From Sphingomonas nostoxanthinifaciens (lineage in GTDB: Bacteria > Pseudomonadota > Alphaproteobacteria > Sphingomonadales > Sphingomonadaceae): a stretch of DNA of 64,000 bases. The notes below the pieces were generated by a model. It saw only the letters and a list, made by a program, of their open reading frames with translations. It ran no database searches and was not told the origin of the DNA. Numbering within the stretch: the first letter of the stretch is position 1; each line of letters opens with the position of its first letter. Below are positions 17,672 to 25,749 of the stretch, one piece after another. A program made the translations under genes and the position numbers. The stretch spans positions 2,104,001 to 2,168,000 of the forward strand of contig NZ_CP082839.1 of the NCBI RefSeq assembly GCF_019930585.1, written 5' to 3'.

Positions 17672-17866
17672 GTGGAAGCGATCGTCGGCAAATTTGTCTG
17701 CAAGCTGCTCAAGCACCGCCGATCGCGGGGCCGCGCGAAGCTGACCGACGACGGCGTCGTCAGCGTGTGCCGACGGTGCGGAATCCCGATGCGGCGCGAC
17801 GAACAGCGCCAGTGGGTGGTCTGGCAACGGCCGGCAACTTCCGAAAGTCTGCATCCCGGGCGGTGA
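17672..17866 (+). CDS. Small basic protein with CxxC motif, hypothetical
   Basis: This 64-residue protein begins at a GTG. It has a hydrophobic/basic start (IVGKFVCKLLKHRRSR), then VCRRCGIPMRR, a CxxC knuckle that could bind zinc together with the earlier Cys and nearby His. I do not recognise a named family. The start is supported by a well-spaced promoter 50 bases upstream. It precedes the TadE-like gene by 121 bases. A convergent frame of similar length exists on the minus strand but lacks any motif, so this strand is preferred. Confidence 0.45.
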   Translation: MEAIVGKFVCKLLKHRRSRGRAKLTDDGVVSVCRRCGIPMRRDEQRQWVVWQRPATSESLHPGR

Positions 17867-17987
17867 GTATCCGTTAAGATCGGCGCTGGAACGCCTGGGC
17901 GCCTCGCGACGACGCTGCGCATTGTCTGCAATCGACGCTGTCGCCGCATGATCGGGCGCTTAGCCGATGGCGGCGTAATCGAACGTC

Positions 17988-18410
17988 ATGGCGATCGGGC
18001 GGATATCGGCGAAGAAGCTGGCGAGCGATACGCGTGGCCTCGCCGTGCTCGAGTTCGCGCTGGTCGCGCCGTTGCTGCTTACGATCCTGTTCGGCATCGC
18101 TGGCTATGGCGGCTATTTCTGGCGCGCGCACGCCGTGCAGCAGGTCGCAAACGATACTGCGCGCGCGGCGTTGCCGGGGCTGACCGCGGCCGAGCGGCAG
18201 TCGCTCGCACTCGCCGCCTTCAGCATCGATCTGCCCGCGGTCGGTCTCGACCCGACCCGTGCGACCGCCACCGTGGCCGAGGCGAACGGCATCGTGACGG
18301 TCAACGTCAGCTATGACGGCAGCCGTGACGGCTTCCTGAACCTCAGCCTCGTCCCGCTTCCGTCGAAGCTTATCAAGCGGTTGGCCGCCGTCCGCCTCGG
18401 CGGCCTGTGA
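17988..18410 (+). CDS. TadE-like pilus assembly/pseudopilin protein
   Basis: This 140-residue protein has the TadE/TadG N-terminal pattern: a short basic cytoplasmic leader, then the membrane segment GLAVLEFALVAPLLLTILFG (about residues 17-36) with the conserved Glu used in prepilin-like processing. The remainder is a small periplasmic domain with an ATVAEANGIVTVNV strand pattern. TadE proteins are minor pseudopilins of Flp/Tad pili. The main tad genes (ATPase, secretin, platform) are not in the window, so this is an orphan pair with the next gene. Confidence 0.82.
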   Translation: MAIGRISAKKLASDTRGLAVLEFALVAPLLLTILFGIAGYGGYFWRAHAVQQVANDTARAALPGLTAAERQSLALAAFSIDLPAVGLDPTRATATVAEANGIVTVNVSYDGSRDGFLNLSLVPLPSKLIKRLAAVRLGGL

Positions 18411-20059
18411 AGCGGCTCCGGTCGGGGCTTGCCTGCGATCGGCGGGGCAGCGTCACGCTGCTGACGGCGGCGGCGTTGGCGATCGCGACCGCGGCGATGG
18501 CGCTCGCGGTCGATCTCGGCTCGCTCTACGCGGAGAGCCGCAAGCTGCAGGGGATCGCCGACGCGGCGGCCTTGTCGGCGGCGGGAAACCTTTCCACGGC
18601 GACCACCTCCGCGCAGGCGGCGATCGATGCCAACAACCCGCGCCAGCCGGTTACATTGACGATCGTCACCGGCGTATACAGCCCCGATCCGACGGTGGCG
18701 GCGGCAGCGCGCTTCACCGCCGGCGGCACGGCCAACGCGGCGCGCGTGACGTTGAAGGAGAACGCACCGCTCTATTTCGGCCGCATCTTCGGCCTGACAT
18801 CGGTGCATATCGGCCGCAACGCCACGGCCGTGCGTACCGATCTCGCCGCCTTCTCGCTCGGCTCGCGCGCGGCCTCGCTGAATGGCGGGATCGGCAACCA
18901 ATTGCTGTCGGCGCTGACCGGCTCGACGATTTCGCTGAGCGTCGCCGACTATAACGCGCTCGCCACCGCCAATTTCGACCTGTTCTCCTTCGTCGACGCG
19001 CTGCGCACCGAGCTCAAGCTGACCGGCCTGTCGTACACACAGGTGCTGCAGACCACGACGACGCTGCCGCACCTCCTCAACGCGCTGGCCGCGACGCTCA
19101 CCACCGGCGGCAATGCGGCGGCCGCATCGGCGGTGGCGAAGCTCGCCGGCAGCGTCGTGTCGACGACGATCTCGCCGGCATTGCTCGTCAACCTGGGCTC
19201 GCTCGGTGCGCAGGATCGCACGAGCGGCGGCCAGGCCATTCTGCTGGGCCTCAACCAGTTCCTGCAGGCGACATTGCAGACGGCCGGCGGCGCGCGACAG
19301 ATGTCGCTCTCGCTCAATGGCCTGATCCCGGGCCTCGCCAGCGTGAACACGACGCTTGCCGTCGGCAATCGCACCGCAAGCTCGCCGTGGCTGTCCGTGA
19401 CCAGCACCGGCGATACGATCGTGAGCACGGCGCAATCGCGGCTTTATCTGGAGGTCCAATTGCTGTCCTCGCCCGCGCTGCAGCTCCTCGGCATCTCCGG
19501 GATCCGGCTGCCCGTCTATGTCGAGCTGGCGGCGGCACAGGCGCGCCTGTCGAGCATCAGCTGCAGCGCCGCCGCCGGCCAGAGCGCCATCCTGTCGGTG
19601 CTGCCCTCGCTCGGGCATGCCTCCATCGCCGACGTCAACACGACGGCCTTGTCCAACATGAGCGTGATCCCGGCCGAAACGCCGGCCACGATCGTCAATA
19701 TCCTCGGCATCAAGGCGACCGCATCGGCCACCATCCCGCTGAGCGACGCGACCTGGCAGAGCGTCCCGTTCAACTCGACCGAGATCGCCGCGCGCGCGGT
19801 CAAGACGGTTTCGTCCAGCGGCACCGTCTCGGCGATCGCGACCGGGCTGGACAGCAAGCTCGCCATCGGCGTGGCGGTTGGGCCGCTCAGCCTGCCGGAC
19901 CTGACGATCGGACCGCTCATCAAGCCGATCCTGGATCTGGCCGCACCGCTGGTCGACCAGTTGCTTTCGCCGCTGCTCGACCTCCTTGGTATTCATCTCG
20001 GCCAGGCCGACGTGCAGATCAACGGCGTGCGCTGCGGCACCGCCGCGCTGGTCGCCTGA
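18407..20059 (+). CDS. TadG-like protein with Tad N-terminal domain
   Basis: This 550-residue protein starts at a GTG that overlaps the TadE stop (GTGA). Its N-terminus DRRGSVTLLTAAALAIATAA, followed by the AVDLGSLYAESRKLQGIADA block, is the standard Tad-like membrane anchor with the DUF2134-type continuation. The large extracytoplasmic part is rich in Ala, Ser, Thr and Leu, contains few cysteines (LSSISCSAAAG, NGVRCGTAAL), and shows no vWA MIDAS motif. It is probably anchored in the inner membrane and exposed to the periplasm as an envelope or pilus-associated component. Confidence 0.8.
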   Translation: MKRLRSGLACDRRGSVTLLTAAALAIATAAMALAVDLGSLYAESRKLQGIADAAALSAAGNLSTATTSAQAAIDANNPRQPVTLTIVTGVYSPDPTVAAAARFTAGGTANAARVTLKENAPLYFGRIFGLTSVHIGRNATAVRTDLAAFSLGSRAASLNGGIGNQLLSALTGSTISLSVADYNALATANFDLFSFVDALRTELKLTGLSYTQVLQTTTTLPHLLNALAATLTTGGNAAAASAVAKLAGSVVSTTISPALLVNLGSLGAQDRTSGGQAILLGLNQFLQATLQTAGGARQMSLSLNGLIPGLASVNTTLAVGNRTASSPWLSVTSTGDTIVSTAQSRLYLEVQLLSSPALQLLGISGIRLPVYVELAAAQARLSSISCSAAAGQSAILSVLPSLGHASIADVNTTALSNMSVIPAETPATIVNILGIKATASATIPLSDATWQSVPFNSTEIAARAVKTVSSSGTVSAIATGLDSKLAIGVAVGPLSLPDLTIGPLIKPILDLAAPLVDQLLSPLLDLLGIHLGQADVQINGVRCGTAALVA

Positions 20060-20103
20060 CGCAGCCGCTTTCTCCACGCGATGAGGGCGCGTAGGAGAGG
20101 GCG

Positions 20104-20298
20104 ATGCGTACCATCTCCATCGACGCGGCCGTCCGTCTCTATCACCTTGACGAGGATGGCGCGGCGGAGACGTTGATCTACGGATCGCTCGCGGAGGCGC
20201 TCGCGATCGCGGCGGCCGAGCCCGACGAGCGGCAGGATGGCCTGTTCATCCAGACGCGCGACGACGTCGTCGCCTATCGCGACCTGACCGAGGGCTGA
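20104..20298 (+). CDS. Small hypothetical protein
   Basis: This 64-residue acidic protein has no signal or membrane segment. A strong ribosome site (aggaga) lies upstream of the ATG, supporting translation. The middle (SLAEALAIAAAEPDERQDGL) suggests one amphipathic helix between short strands. The family is not recognised. It follows the TadG-like gene by 44 bases and may belong to the same transcript. Its last 25 bases overlap the convergent receiver/Hpt gene. Confidence 0.6.
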   Translation: MRTISIDAAVRLYHLDEDGAAETLIYGSLAEALAIAAAEPDERQDGLFIQTRDDVVAYRDLTEG

Positions 20299-20984
20299 TC
20301 GAAGGCAGCCGCGCGTTCGCGCCCGATCGCGCGTTCGCGCCCGATCGCGCGGAGCGCCCGAACGGCCATCAGCCGGGCGCGCCGCCGCGCCGTTCCGTCT
20401 CCGAGCGACAGGCGGAGCCAGCTCGCCGCGACGTCGGCGAAGCCGAGCGTGCCCGCCAGCCCGGCGATCCGGTGCGCGCACGCTTGCTCGCCATCGCCGC
20501 CGAGCATCGCCAGCGCTTCCGCCAATTGCTGGGCGAGGCCGGCGAGCAGGCCATCGAACGCCGCTCGGCCGAACATCGCCGCCATGCGACCGCGCCGCTC
20601 GGCCTCGGGATCGTCATCCGTGAGCCACGGCTGCAGGGCCGAGAGCAACGCCTCCGGCGTGGCCGTCCCGGATATATGCCCATCGATCCCGGCGGCGAAC
20701 ATTCGCTCGGCGATCGCGTCTGACGCCGGTCCGTTGAACGCGAGGATGGGCACGATCGCGTCTTCGCCGCCGTCGTCGCGGATCGCATGCGCCAGCGCGA
20801 TGCTATCCTCGCTCGCCAACCCGACCAGCACCAGCGCATATGCGCCGCTGTCGAGGGCAGCGAGTGCCGCGCTATTGCCGATCGCTTCCACCACCCGATG
20901 GCCGGCGTTGCCCAGCCTTGCGGCAAGGAAGTGTCGTCGCGCGGAATCGTGATCGACGATGAGGATCGATTTGCCGTCGAACAC
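20274..20984 (-). CDS. Pseudo-receiver plus Hpt domain signalling protein
   Basis: This 236-residue protein joins an N-terminal receiver fold (about residues 5-120) to a C-terminal histidine phosphotransfer-like helix bundle. The Hpt site is clear: AHRIAGLAGTLGF with His171. The receiver looks inactive. The acidic start IVDHD is kept, but the phospho-acceptor strand reads LVLVGLAS with Gly at position 55 where Asp is expected, and the conserved Lys-Pro near the end is missing. It is divergent from the LuxR regulator and hybrid kinase genes, so a phosphorelay link is likely but inferred. The extreme C-terminus repeats AIGRER because of an 18-base DNA duplication. Confidence 0.75.
   Translation of the reverse strand: MFDGKSILIVDHDSARRHFLAARLGNAGHRVVEAIGNSAALAALDSGAYALVLVGLASEDSIALAHAIRDDGGEDAIVPILAFNGPASDAIAERMFAAGIDGHISGTATPEALLSALQPWLTDDDPEAERRGRMAAMFGRAAFDGLLAGLAQQLAEALAMLGGDGEQACAHRIAGLAGTLGFADVAASWLRLSLGDGTARRRARLMAVRALRAIGRERAIGRERAAAFDQPSVRSR
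20311..20346. repeat. Perfect 18-bp tandem duplication within the receiver/Hpt gene
   Basis: Two identical 18-base units (gcgcgttcgcgcccgatc at 20311-20328 and 20329-20346) stand head to tail, with the start of a third. They fall in the 3' end of the minus-strand gene and duplicate six residues in frame, outside the Hpt helices. Confidence 0.85.
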
Positions 20985-21111
20985 CCCTCACCTCGCCTGA
21001 TTCGAGAAACGCGGTTGATTGCGGCCGGCGAATGCGTCAACAAAGCTCAGCCCATATTATAACACTGTAGAACGCATGGTCGCTTCAAGCCATGGTTCGG
21101 AGAAAAGGGTG

Positions 21112-21753
21112 ATGAGTGTTCGTCTGCTGATCGCGGATGACCATCCGCTCGTGCTGGAGGCGCTTTCGCTCGCCGTTCGAAAGAGTGTGCCCGGCGCGGA
21201 AATCGATAAAGCGAGCACGGTCGCGGAGGCCGAGGCGCTCGCGTCGCAACGTGGCGACTATCGCCTCGTTCTCCTCGATCTGCTGCTGCCCGACGCGCGC
21301 GGATTTTCCGGCCTCCTTCGCCTGCAGCACGTGCTCGGCTCGATCCCGATCGTGATCGTCACCGCGCATCGGCGATCCGATCTGATCGAGGCGGCGCGGG
21401 CGCTCGGCGCGGCGGGGTTCCTGTCCAAGGCCCAGCCGCTCGACGAATTGGCGGAGGGTATCGCCGCGGTGCTGGCAGGGGGCACCGTCTTCCCCATGGG
21501 AACGGGGAGCGACCGCAGCGTCACGGAGGCGCGGGGGCGCCTCGCCAGCCTCTCCGGCGCGCAGATGCGGGTGTTGCTGGCACTTGCCGACGGCCGCCTG
21601 AACAAGCAGATCGCCGGCGACCTTCGCGTGACCGAAGCGACGGTGAAAGCGCATCTCACCGTTATTTTCCGAAAATTGGGGGTCAATAACCGTACCCAGG
21701 CGTTGCTCGCGATGCGCTCCGTCTTGAGCGAAGAGCGCGAGGAGACGCCTTGA
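21112..21753 (+). CDS. LuxR/FixJ-family response regulator
   Basis: This 213-residue protein has a complete receiver (LIADDHPLVLEAL at the start, phospho-acceptor Asp56 in LVLLDLLLPD, Thr in VIVTAH, Lys in FLSKAQP). A LuxR-type helix-turn-helix follows near residues 155-205 (LADGRLNKQIAGDL, then VTEATVKAHLTVIFRKLGV). It is a DNA-binding output regulator of the NarL/FixJ class. The ATG at 21112 follows a ggaga site and starts just ahead of the first strand. The next gene, a hybrid kinase, starts on its stop codon, so the two form a cognate pair. Confidence 0.93.
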   Translation: MSVRLLIADDHPLVLEALSLAVRKSVPGAEIDKASTVAEAEALASQRGDYRLVLLDLLLPDARGFSGLLRLQHVLGSIPIVIVTAHRRSDLIEAARALGAAGFLSKAQPLDELAEGIAAVLAGGTVFPMGTGSDRSVTEARGRLASLSGAQMRVLLALADGRLNKQIAGDLRVTEATVKAHLTVIFRKLGVNNRTQALLAMRSVLSEEREETP

Positions 21754-24269
21754 GCGCATTTGATCTCGATCGCGATGCCCCGACCCCCTTCAAGCCGCCA
21801 TCGAATATCGGCTTCGTCGTGTTGCTGGGCGCGCTTCTGCTTGTTCTGGTGGCCCTGGCGATCCGGGTCGAGCGGGTGGACAGCGGCGTCAACGAGTTGC
21901 GGCTCGTGGTGCGCGCATCATATCAGAAGCGGATCGCCGCCGCCGATCTTCTGAGCGAGGCCGCAACCGCCGAGAGCGCACAGCGCGGCTATCTGCTCAC
22001 GGGAAGCATGCCGTTTCTGGCACCCTACGAGCCGGCGCGCGTCCGTTCGATGCAGCAATTCGCGCGACTGAGTGCGTTATATCGGACCGAACCGACCCAG
22101 TTCGCGCGGATCCAGTCGCTGCAGACCCTGCTTCAGGCCAAGTTTGCCGAGATGGACACGACGATCCGACGTCGCGAGACGGAAGGGCTCGTCGCTGCGG
22201 TGGGCGAGGTGCGGAGCAATCACGGCCGCGAGTTGATGGAAGGGGCGACCAACCTCGTCCGTGCGCTGGTGAATGACGAAGAGGCGGCGCTCGTCCGCAA
22301 CCTGGCCAATGCAAGTGCCAGGCGCCGCGATGCCGCGCGCGCCGTGGCGGCGCTGCTGAGTGTATCGGCGTTGGCGACCCTGTTCGCACTGACATTGCTC
22401 TGGCGCGCGCGCGTCGCCCAATCCCGGCTGGAGCTGAGCGCCCGTGAAGGGCTGGCGCGGCTTCGCGCCGTCTTCGCCAGTACGGCGGAAGGGCTCGTCA
22501 CGCTTAATCCGAGCGGCACGATCGAAGACGTCAACGCGGCGGCGGCGCGGATGCTCGGTTATTCCAAGGACGAGCTCACCTCGCGTGAAATTTCGGTGGT
22601 TCTCGATCTGTCGTCCACGGATCGGGGCACGTTCGCGGAGCGGATCGGCATCAAGGATGGCCGGCTGACTCGCCCGAGCCGCGCCGATGAGGTCGCGCGC
22701 GGCAAGAATGGGCGATTAGTGCCGGTGGATCTCGCGCTGGGCCTGATGCCGCTGCCAGACGGCACGCACATCGTCGTCTCGCTGCGCGACATTTCCGAGC
22801 GCAAGGCTGCCGAACGGCTGAAGGACGAGTTCATCTCGACCGTCAGCCACGAACTGCGCACGCCGCTCACCTCGGTGGTGGGCTCGCTCGGCTTGCTTCG
22901 TGGCGGACAGATCGCCGCGCTGCCCGATCAGGCACGCCGGCTGGTCGAGATCGCCGAGAATAATGCGCGCCGGCTGATCCGCCTGATCAACGACATTCTC
23001 GACATCGATCGGATCGGATCGGGCAAGAGCCGGCTCGATACCAACGTCTGCGATCTTTGCCATCTCGCCGAGCGCGGCGCGCATGATGCCGAAGGGCTGG
23101 CTGCGACGCGCGGGATCACCGTCTCGACCGATCTTCCCGACGAGCCGGTCTCGATCATGTGCGATTTCGAGCGCTTGCTGCAGGTCGTCGGGAACCTCGT
23201 CTCGAATGCCATCCGCTTTTCGCCCGACGACGGCACGGTCGTGGTTCGCGTGCGGGCGGAGGGGGATCGCGCGTTGCTGTTCGTCGATGACAGCGGCCCC
23301 GGCGTCGCGCCCGAATTTCGCGATCGCATCTTCGGGCGCTTCGCCCAATCGAGCGCGGGCGCGGCGATCCCCGGCGGAACCGGCCTCGGGCTCGCCATTT
23401 CGCGGGAGATCGTGAAGGCGCACGATGGCGACATCTGGTTCGACGATGCACCCGACGGAGGTGCGCGCTTCGCGATCGCGCTGCCGCTCCAGCCCGAGAT
23501 CGAACCGATCCTGACGACCGAAACGAGCAAGCCCCAGGTGCTGGTCTGCGAGGACGATCCCGATGCCGGCGAGGTGCTGCGCGCGATGATCGAGGCGCGC
23601 GGCTATGCCGTCACGCTGTGCGGCACCGCGCGCGAGGTGCAGGCGCTCGCGCAAAGCGGACGCTTCGCCGGCGTGGTGCTCGATCTGGCGCTGCCCGACG
23701 CATCGGGCCTGAGCGCCGTGCGTGCGCTGCGCGCTCTGTCGCGCACGCGCTCGGTGCCGGTGATCGTCGCGTCGGCGTTCGCCGCGAAGGGCGATGCCGA
23801 TCCGGCGTCGCGCGCGCTCGACGTGATCGACTGGATCGAGAAGCCGGTCGATCCGCAACGACTGACGCGTGCGCTCGACGTCGCGATGCGCAGGCACGAC
23901 GACGGCAAGCCGACCCTGCTCCACGTCGATGACGATCCCGACATGCTGGAGGTCGCGGCATTCGCGCTCGCCGATCGCGGCCGGGTGCTGCGGGCGACCA
24001 GTCTGGCCGGCGCGCGCGCTTTGCTGGCCGAGACCACGCCCGACATCGTCATCCTCGATCTCAACCTGCCCGACGGGTCGGGCGTCGAGCTGCTGCCAGA
24101 ATTGTTCACCGCCGACGGGGCGGCGGTGCCCACGATCATCTACTCCGCGTCGGAGCCGCTGCCGGCGGTCGCGCGACAGGTCGACGCGGCTCTGGTCAAA
24201 TCGCGCCGCTCGCTGCTGGCATTGTCGGAGACGGTGGCCGAAGTCCTCGACAAGCGCGACCGCGGCTGA
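21750..24269 (+). CDS. Hybrid sensor histidine kinase with CHASE3-like sensor, PAS and two receivers
   Basis: This 839-residue inner-membrane kinase starts at a TTG overlapping the regulator stop; no ATG occurs in frame for about 90 codons. The order is: first membrane helix (about 22-41), a CHASE3-like periplasmic segment (YQKRIAAADLLSEAATAES), second helix (about 195-215), a PAS domain (near 240-350), HisKA with His367 in SHELRTPL, a HATPase with DDSGPGVAP and GGTGLGLAIS, then two receivers with Asp645 (VVLDLALPD) and Asp770 (VILDLNLPD). The double receiver suggests a multi-step relay through an Hpt protein, and one candidate lies just upstream on the other strand. Confidence 0.93.
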   Translation: MSAFDLDRDAPTPFKPPSNIGFVVLLGALLLVLVALAIRVERVDSGVNELRLVVRASYQKRIAAADLLSEAATAESAQRGYLLTGSMPFLAPYEPARVRSMQQFARLSALYRTEPTQFARIQSLQTLLQAKFAEMDTTIRRRETEGLVAAVGEVRSNHGRELMEGATNLVRALVNDEEAALVRNLANASARRRDAARAVAALLSVSALATLFALTLLWRARVAQSRLELSAREGLARLRAVFASTAEGLVTLNPSGTIEDVNAAAARMLGYSKDELTSREISVVLDLSSTDRGTFAERIGIKDGRLTRPSRADEVARGKNGRLVPVDLALGLMPLPDGTHIVVSLRDISERKAAERLKDEFISTVSHELRTPLTSVVGSLGLLRGGQIAALPDQARRLVEIAENNARRLIRLINDILDIDRIGSGKSRLDTNVCDLCHLAERGAHDAEGLAATRGITVSTDLPDEPVSIMCDFERLLQVVGNLVSNAIRFSPDDGTVVVRVRAEGDRALLFVDDSGPGVAPEFRDRIFGRFAQSSAGAAIPGGTGLGLAISREIVKAHDGDIWFDDAPDGGARFAIALPLQPEIEPILTTETSKPQVLVCEDDPDAGEVLRAMIEARGYAVTLCGTAREVQALAQSGRFAGVVLDLALPDASGLSAVRALRALSRTRSVPVIVASAFAAKGDADPASRALDVIDWIEKPVDPQRLTRALDVAMRRHDDGKPTLLHVDDDPDMLEVAAFALADRGRVLRATSLAGARALLAETTPDIVILDLNLPDGSGVELLPELFTADGAAVPTIIYSASEPLPAVARQVDAALVKSRRSLLALSETVAEVLDKRDRG

Positions 24270-25646
24270 TCAGGGGCGGCGGAAGCCCAGCAGCACGTTG
24301 CCCTCGGTCGAGAGATAGTTGCGGCGATAGTCGAAGCGCGGCGTGTCCGCGAACAGCAGATAATAATATTTCATCTGTTCCGACCACCAATAGCCCGGGC
24401 AGTGATCCGACTGGCGCTTGGGATCGCTCGTCACGTCGGCGAGATCGGCATAGCCATAGGCAGCGCGGTTCCAGCGCTTCATCGCCAGATAATGCGTGCG
24501 CCCGATCGCTCGCCAGCGCGGATCGTGATCGAGCAGCCACAGATTGAACGCGCCATCGGCCAGCTCGGGCCGCAGCTTGTTGCTGGCATGCGTCACCTGA
24601 TCGGTGCCGTAATCGAAACCCTCGGGCAGCACGCCGTAGCGATCCTGCAGCCAGCTCCACGCCATCGTGCAGGCGACACCGGTCGCATGTGCACCCCCTT
24701 GGGCGAGCAGGCCGCCGTAGAAGGAGGCGAGCTCGATCTGGTTGCGGTTGAGGATCGCGCCGGTCTTGAAATCGACATCGGCGAACCACAGGCGCCCGTC
24801 GCGCCGATCCTGCTGGTGGCGCAGGATGGCGGCGGTGCAGACGTCGTACATCCGCTTGCAGTCGCGGTCGCCGAACAATTGCCAGCCGTCCCACAGATAT
24901 TCGTAATAGCTGTCGCTCGGCGGCCCGACGGTGGCGCGGCGACTGAGCCATTGCCCGGTCTCGGCATCGATCGTGTCGGCGAGCAGGCCGATCTTCGAGC
25001 GGCGCTCGAACAAGGCCACCTGCGCGCGCTTGGCGGCGTCGTAATAGCGGCGGTCGCCGGTCAGCTTCGACAAAGTGCCGAATTCGGGCAGATATGTGCC
25101 GATCTCCGCCGGATTGGTCTGCGGATCGCGCACCTTGCCGGAGCGGAGGTTGACGTAGCGATAGGGCAGGCCGGTCTTGGTGGCGAAGGCCGGCATCAGC
25201 CGATCGGTCAGGTCGCGCGCCAATGCCAGCAGCTTGGGCTCGCCGCCGGCATGATGTGCGGAGAGCAAGCCGCCGACGATACGGATCGCGATCTCGAAGA
25301 CCTGCACCTCGCCGTCGATGTCGAAGCTCAGCTCCGACATGACCCAATGGAGCGCGTCGTTGAAGCGATCGTCGAGCCCCATCACCCACAATGTATCCAT
25401 CGCCTCGATCAGGCTGAGCCCGAGATGGCGATCGGGCAGCACGAAGCTGGAGAAGGTGCCGCTGATCGGCTTAATCTCGTCGCGGCCCCACGCTTTCGTG
25501 CGATAATGGTCCCATGCCCAGGCCATCTCGCTCTTCACATCCTCGCCCAGTGCATGCCAGTCGGTCCGATCGGCGGCGAGTGCGGGTAGGGGCGCTGCGG
25601 AGAGCGTGGCGGCGGCAAGAAAGCTGCGGCGAGTGGATGCGATCAT
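24270..25646 (-). CDS. Glycoside hydrolase family 47 alpha-mannosidase, Tat-exported
   Basis: This 458-residue protein matches GH47 alpha-1,2-mannosidases, the eukaryotic N-glycan trimming family, which is sparse in bacteria. Motifs in order are SLIEAMDTLWVMGL (79-92), QVFEIAIRIVGGLL (115-128, Glu118), EIGTYLPEFGTLSKL (181-195), DSYYEYLWDG (Asp245), RPEL (Glu361), SEQMKYYYLLF (Glu423) and STEG (Thr447, equivalent to the calcium-binding Thr). The N-terminus STRRSFLAAATL is a twin-arginine signal, so it is exported folded to the periplasm. Its stop abuts the hybrid kinase stop. The natural substrate is unknown. Confidence 0.9.
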   Translation of the reverse strand: MIASTRRSFLAAATLSAAPLPALAADRTDWHALGEDVKSEMAWAWDHYRTKAWGRDEIKPISGTFSSFVLPDRHLGLSLIEAMDTLWVMGLDDRFNDALHWVMSELSFDIDGEVQVFEIAIRIVGGLLSAHHAGGEPKLLALARDLTDRLMPAFATKTGLPYRYVNLRSGKVRDPQTNPAEIGTYLPEFGTLSKLTGDRRYYDAAKRAQVALFERRSKIGLLADTIDAETGQWLSRRATVGPPSDSYYEYLWDGWQLFGDRDCKRMYDVCTAAILRHQQDRRDGRLWFADVDFKTGAILNRNQIELASFYGGLLAQGGAHATGVACTMAWSWLQDRYGVLPEGFDYGTDQVTHASNKLRPELADGAFNLWLLDHDPRWRAIGRTHYLAMKRWNRAAYGYADLADVTSDPKRQSDHCPGYWWSEQMKYYYLLFADTPRFDYRRNYLSTEGNVLLGFRRP

Positions 25647-25670
25647 ATGCGGAGCCTAACGCGGCGAACC

Positions 25671-25699
25671 TTGACCGTCATATAAAGAATTCCTTATAT
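25671..25699 (+). promoter_or_regulatory. metF promoter overlapped by a palindromic operator
   Basis: TTGACC at 25671 and TTATAT at 25694 are spaced by 17 bases, a strong sigma70-type promoter. The near-perfect palindrome ATATAAAGAATTCCTTATAT (25680-25699) covers the spacer and the whole -10. Such A/T palindromes are typical of ArsR-family repressors of methionine-cycle genes that respond to S-adenosyl compounds; the regulator's identity is inferred, and no arsR-like gene lies in the window. Confidence 0.7.
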
Positions 25700-25749
25700 G
25701 GGTCGCTCAATCGCGCCAGCACGACCCAGGTTGCGATCGGGAGCATCGG

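Noticed and set aside
17590..17949. A 119-codon minus-strand frame opposite the small CxxC gene.
   Set aside because: It has no motif or ribosome site, while the plus strand has a promoter and a CxxC motif.
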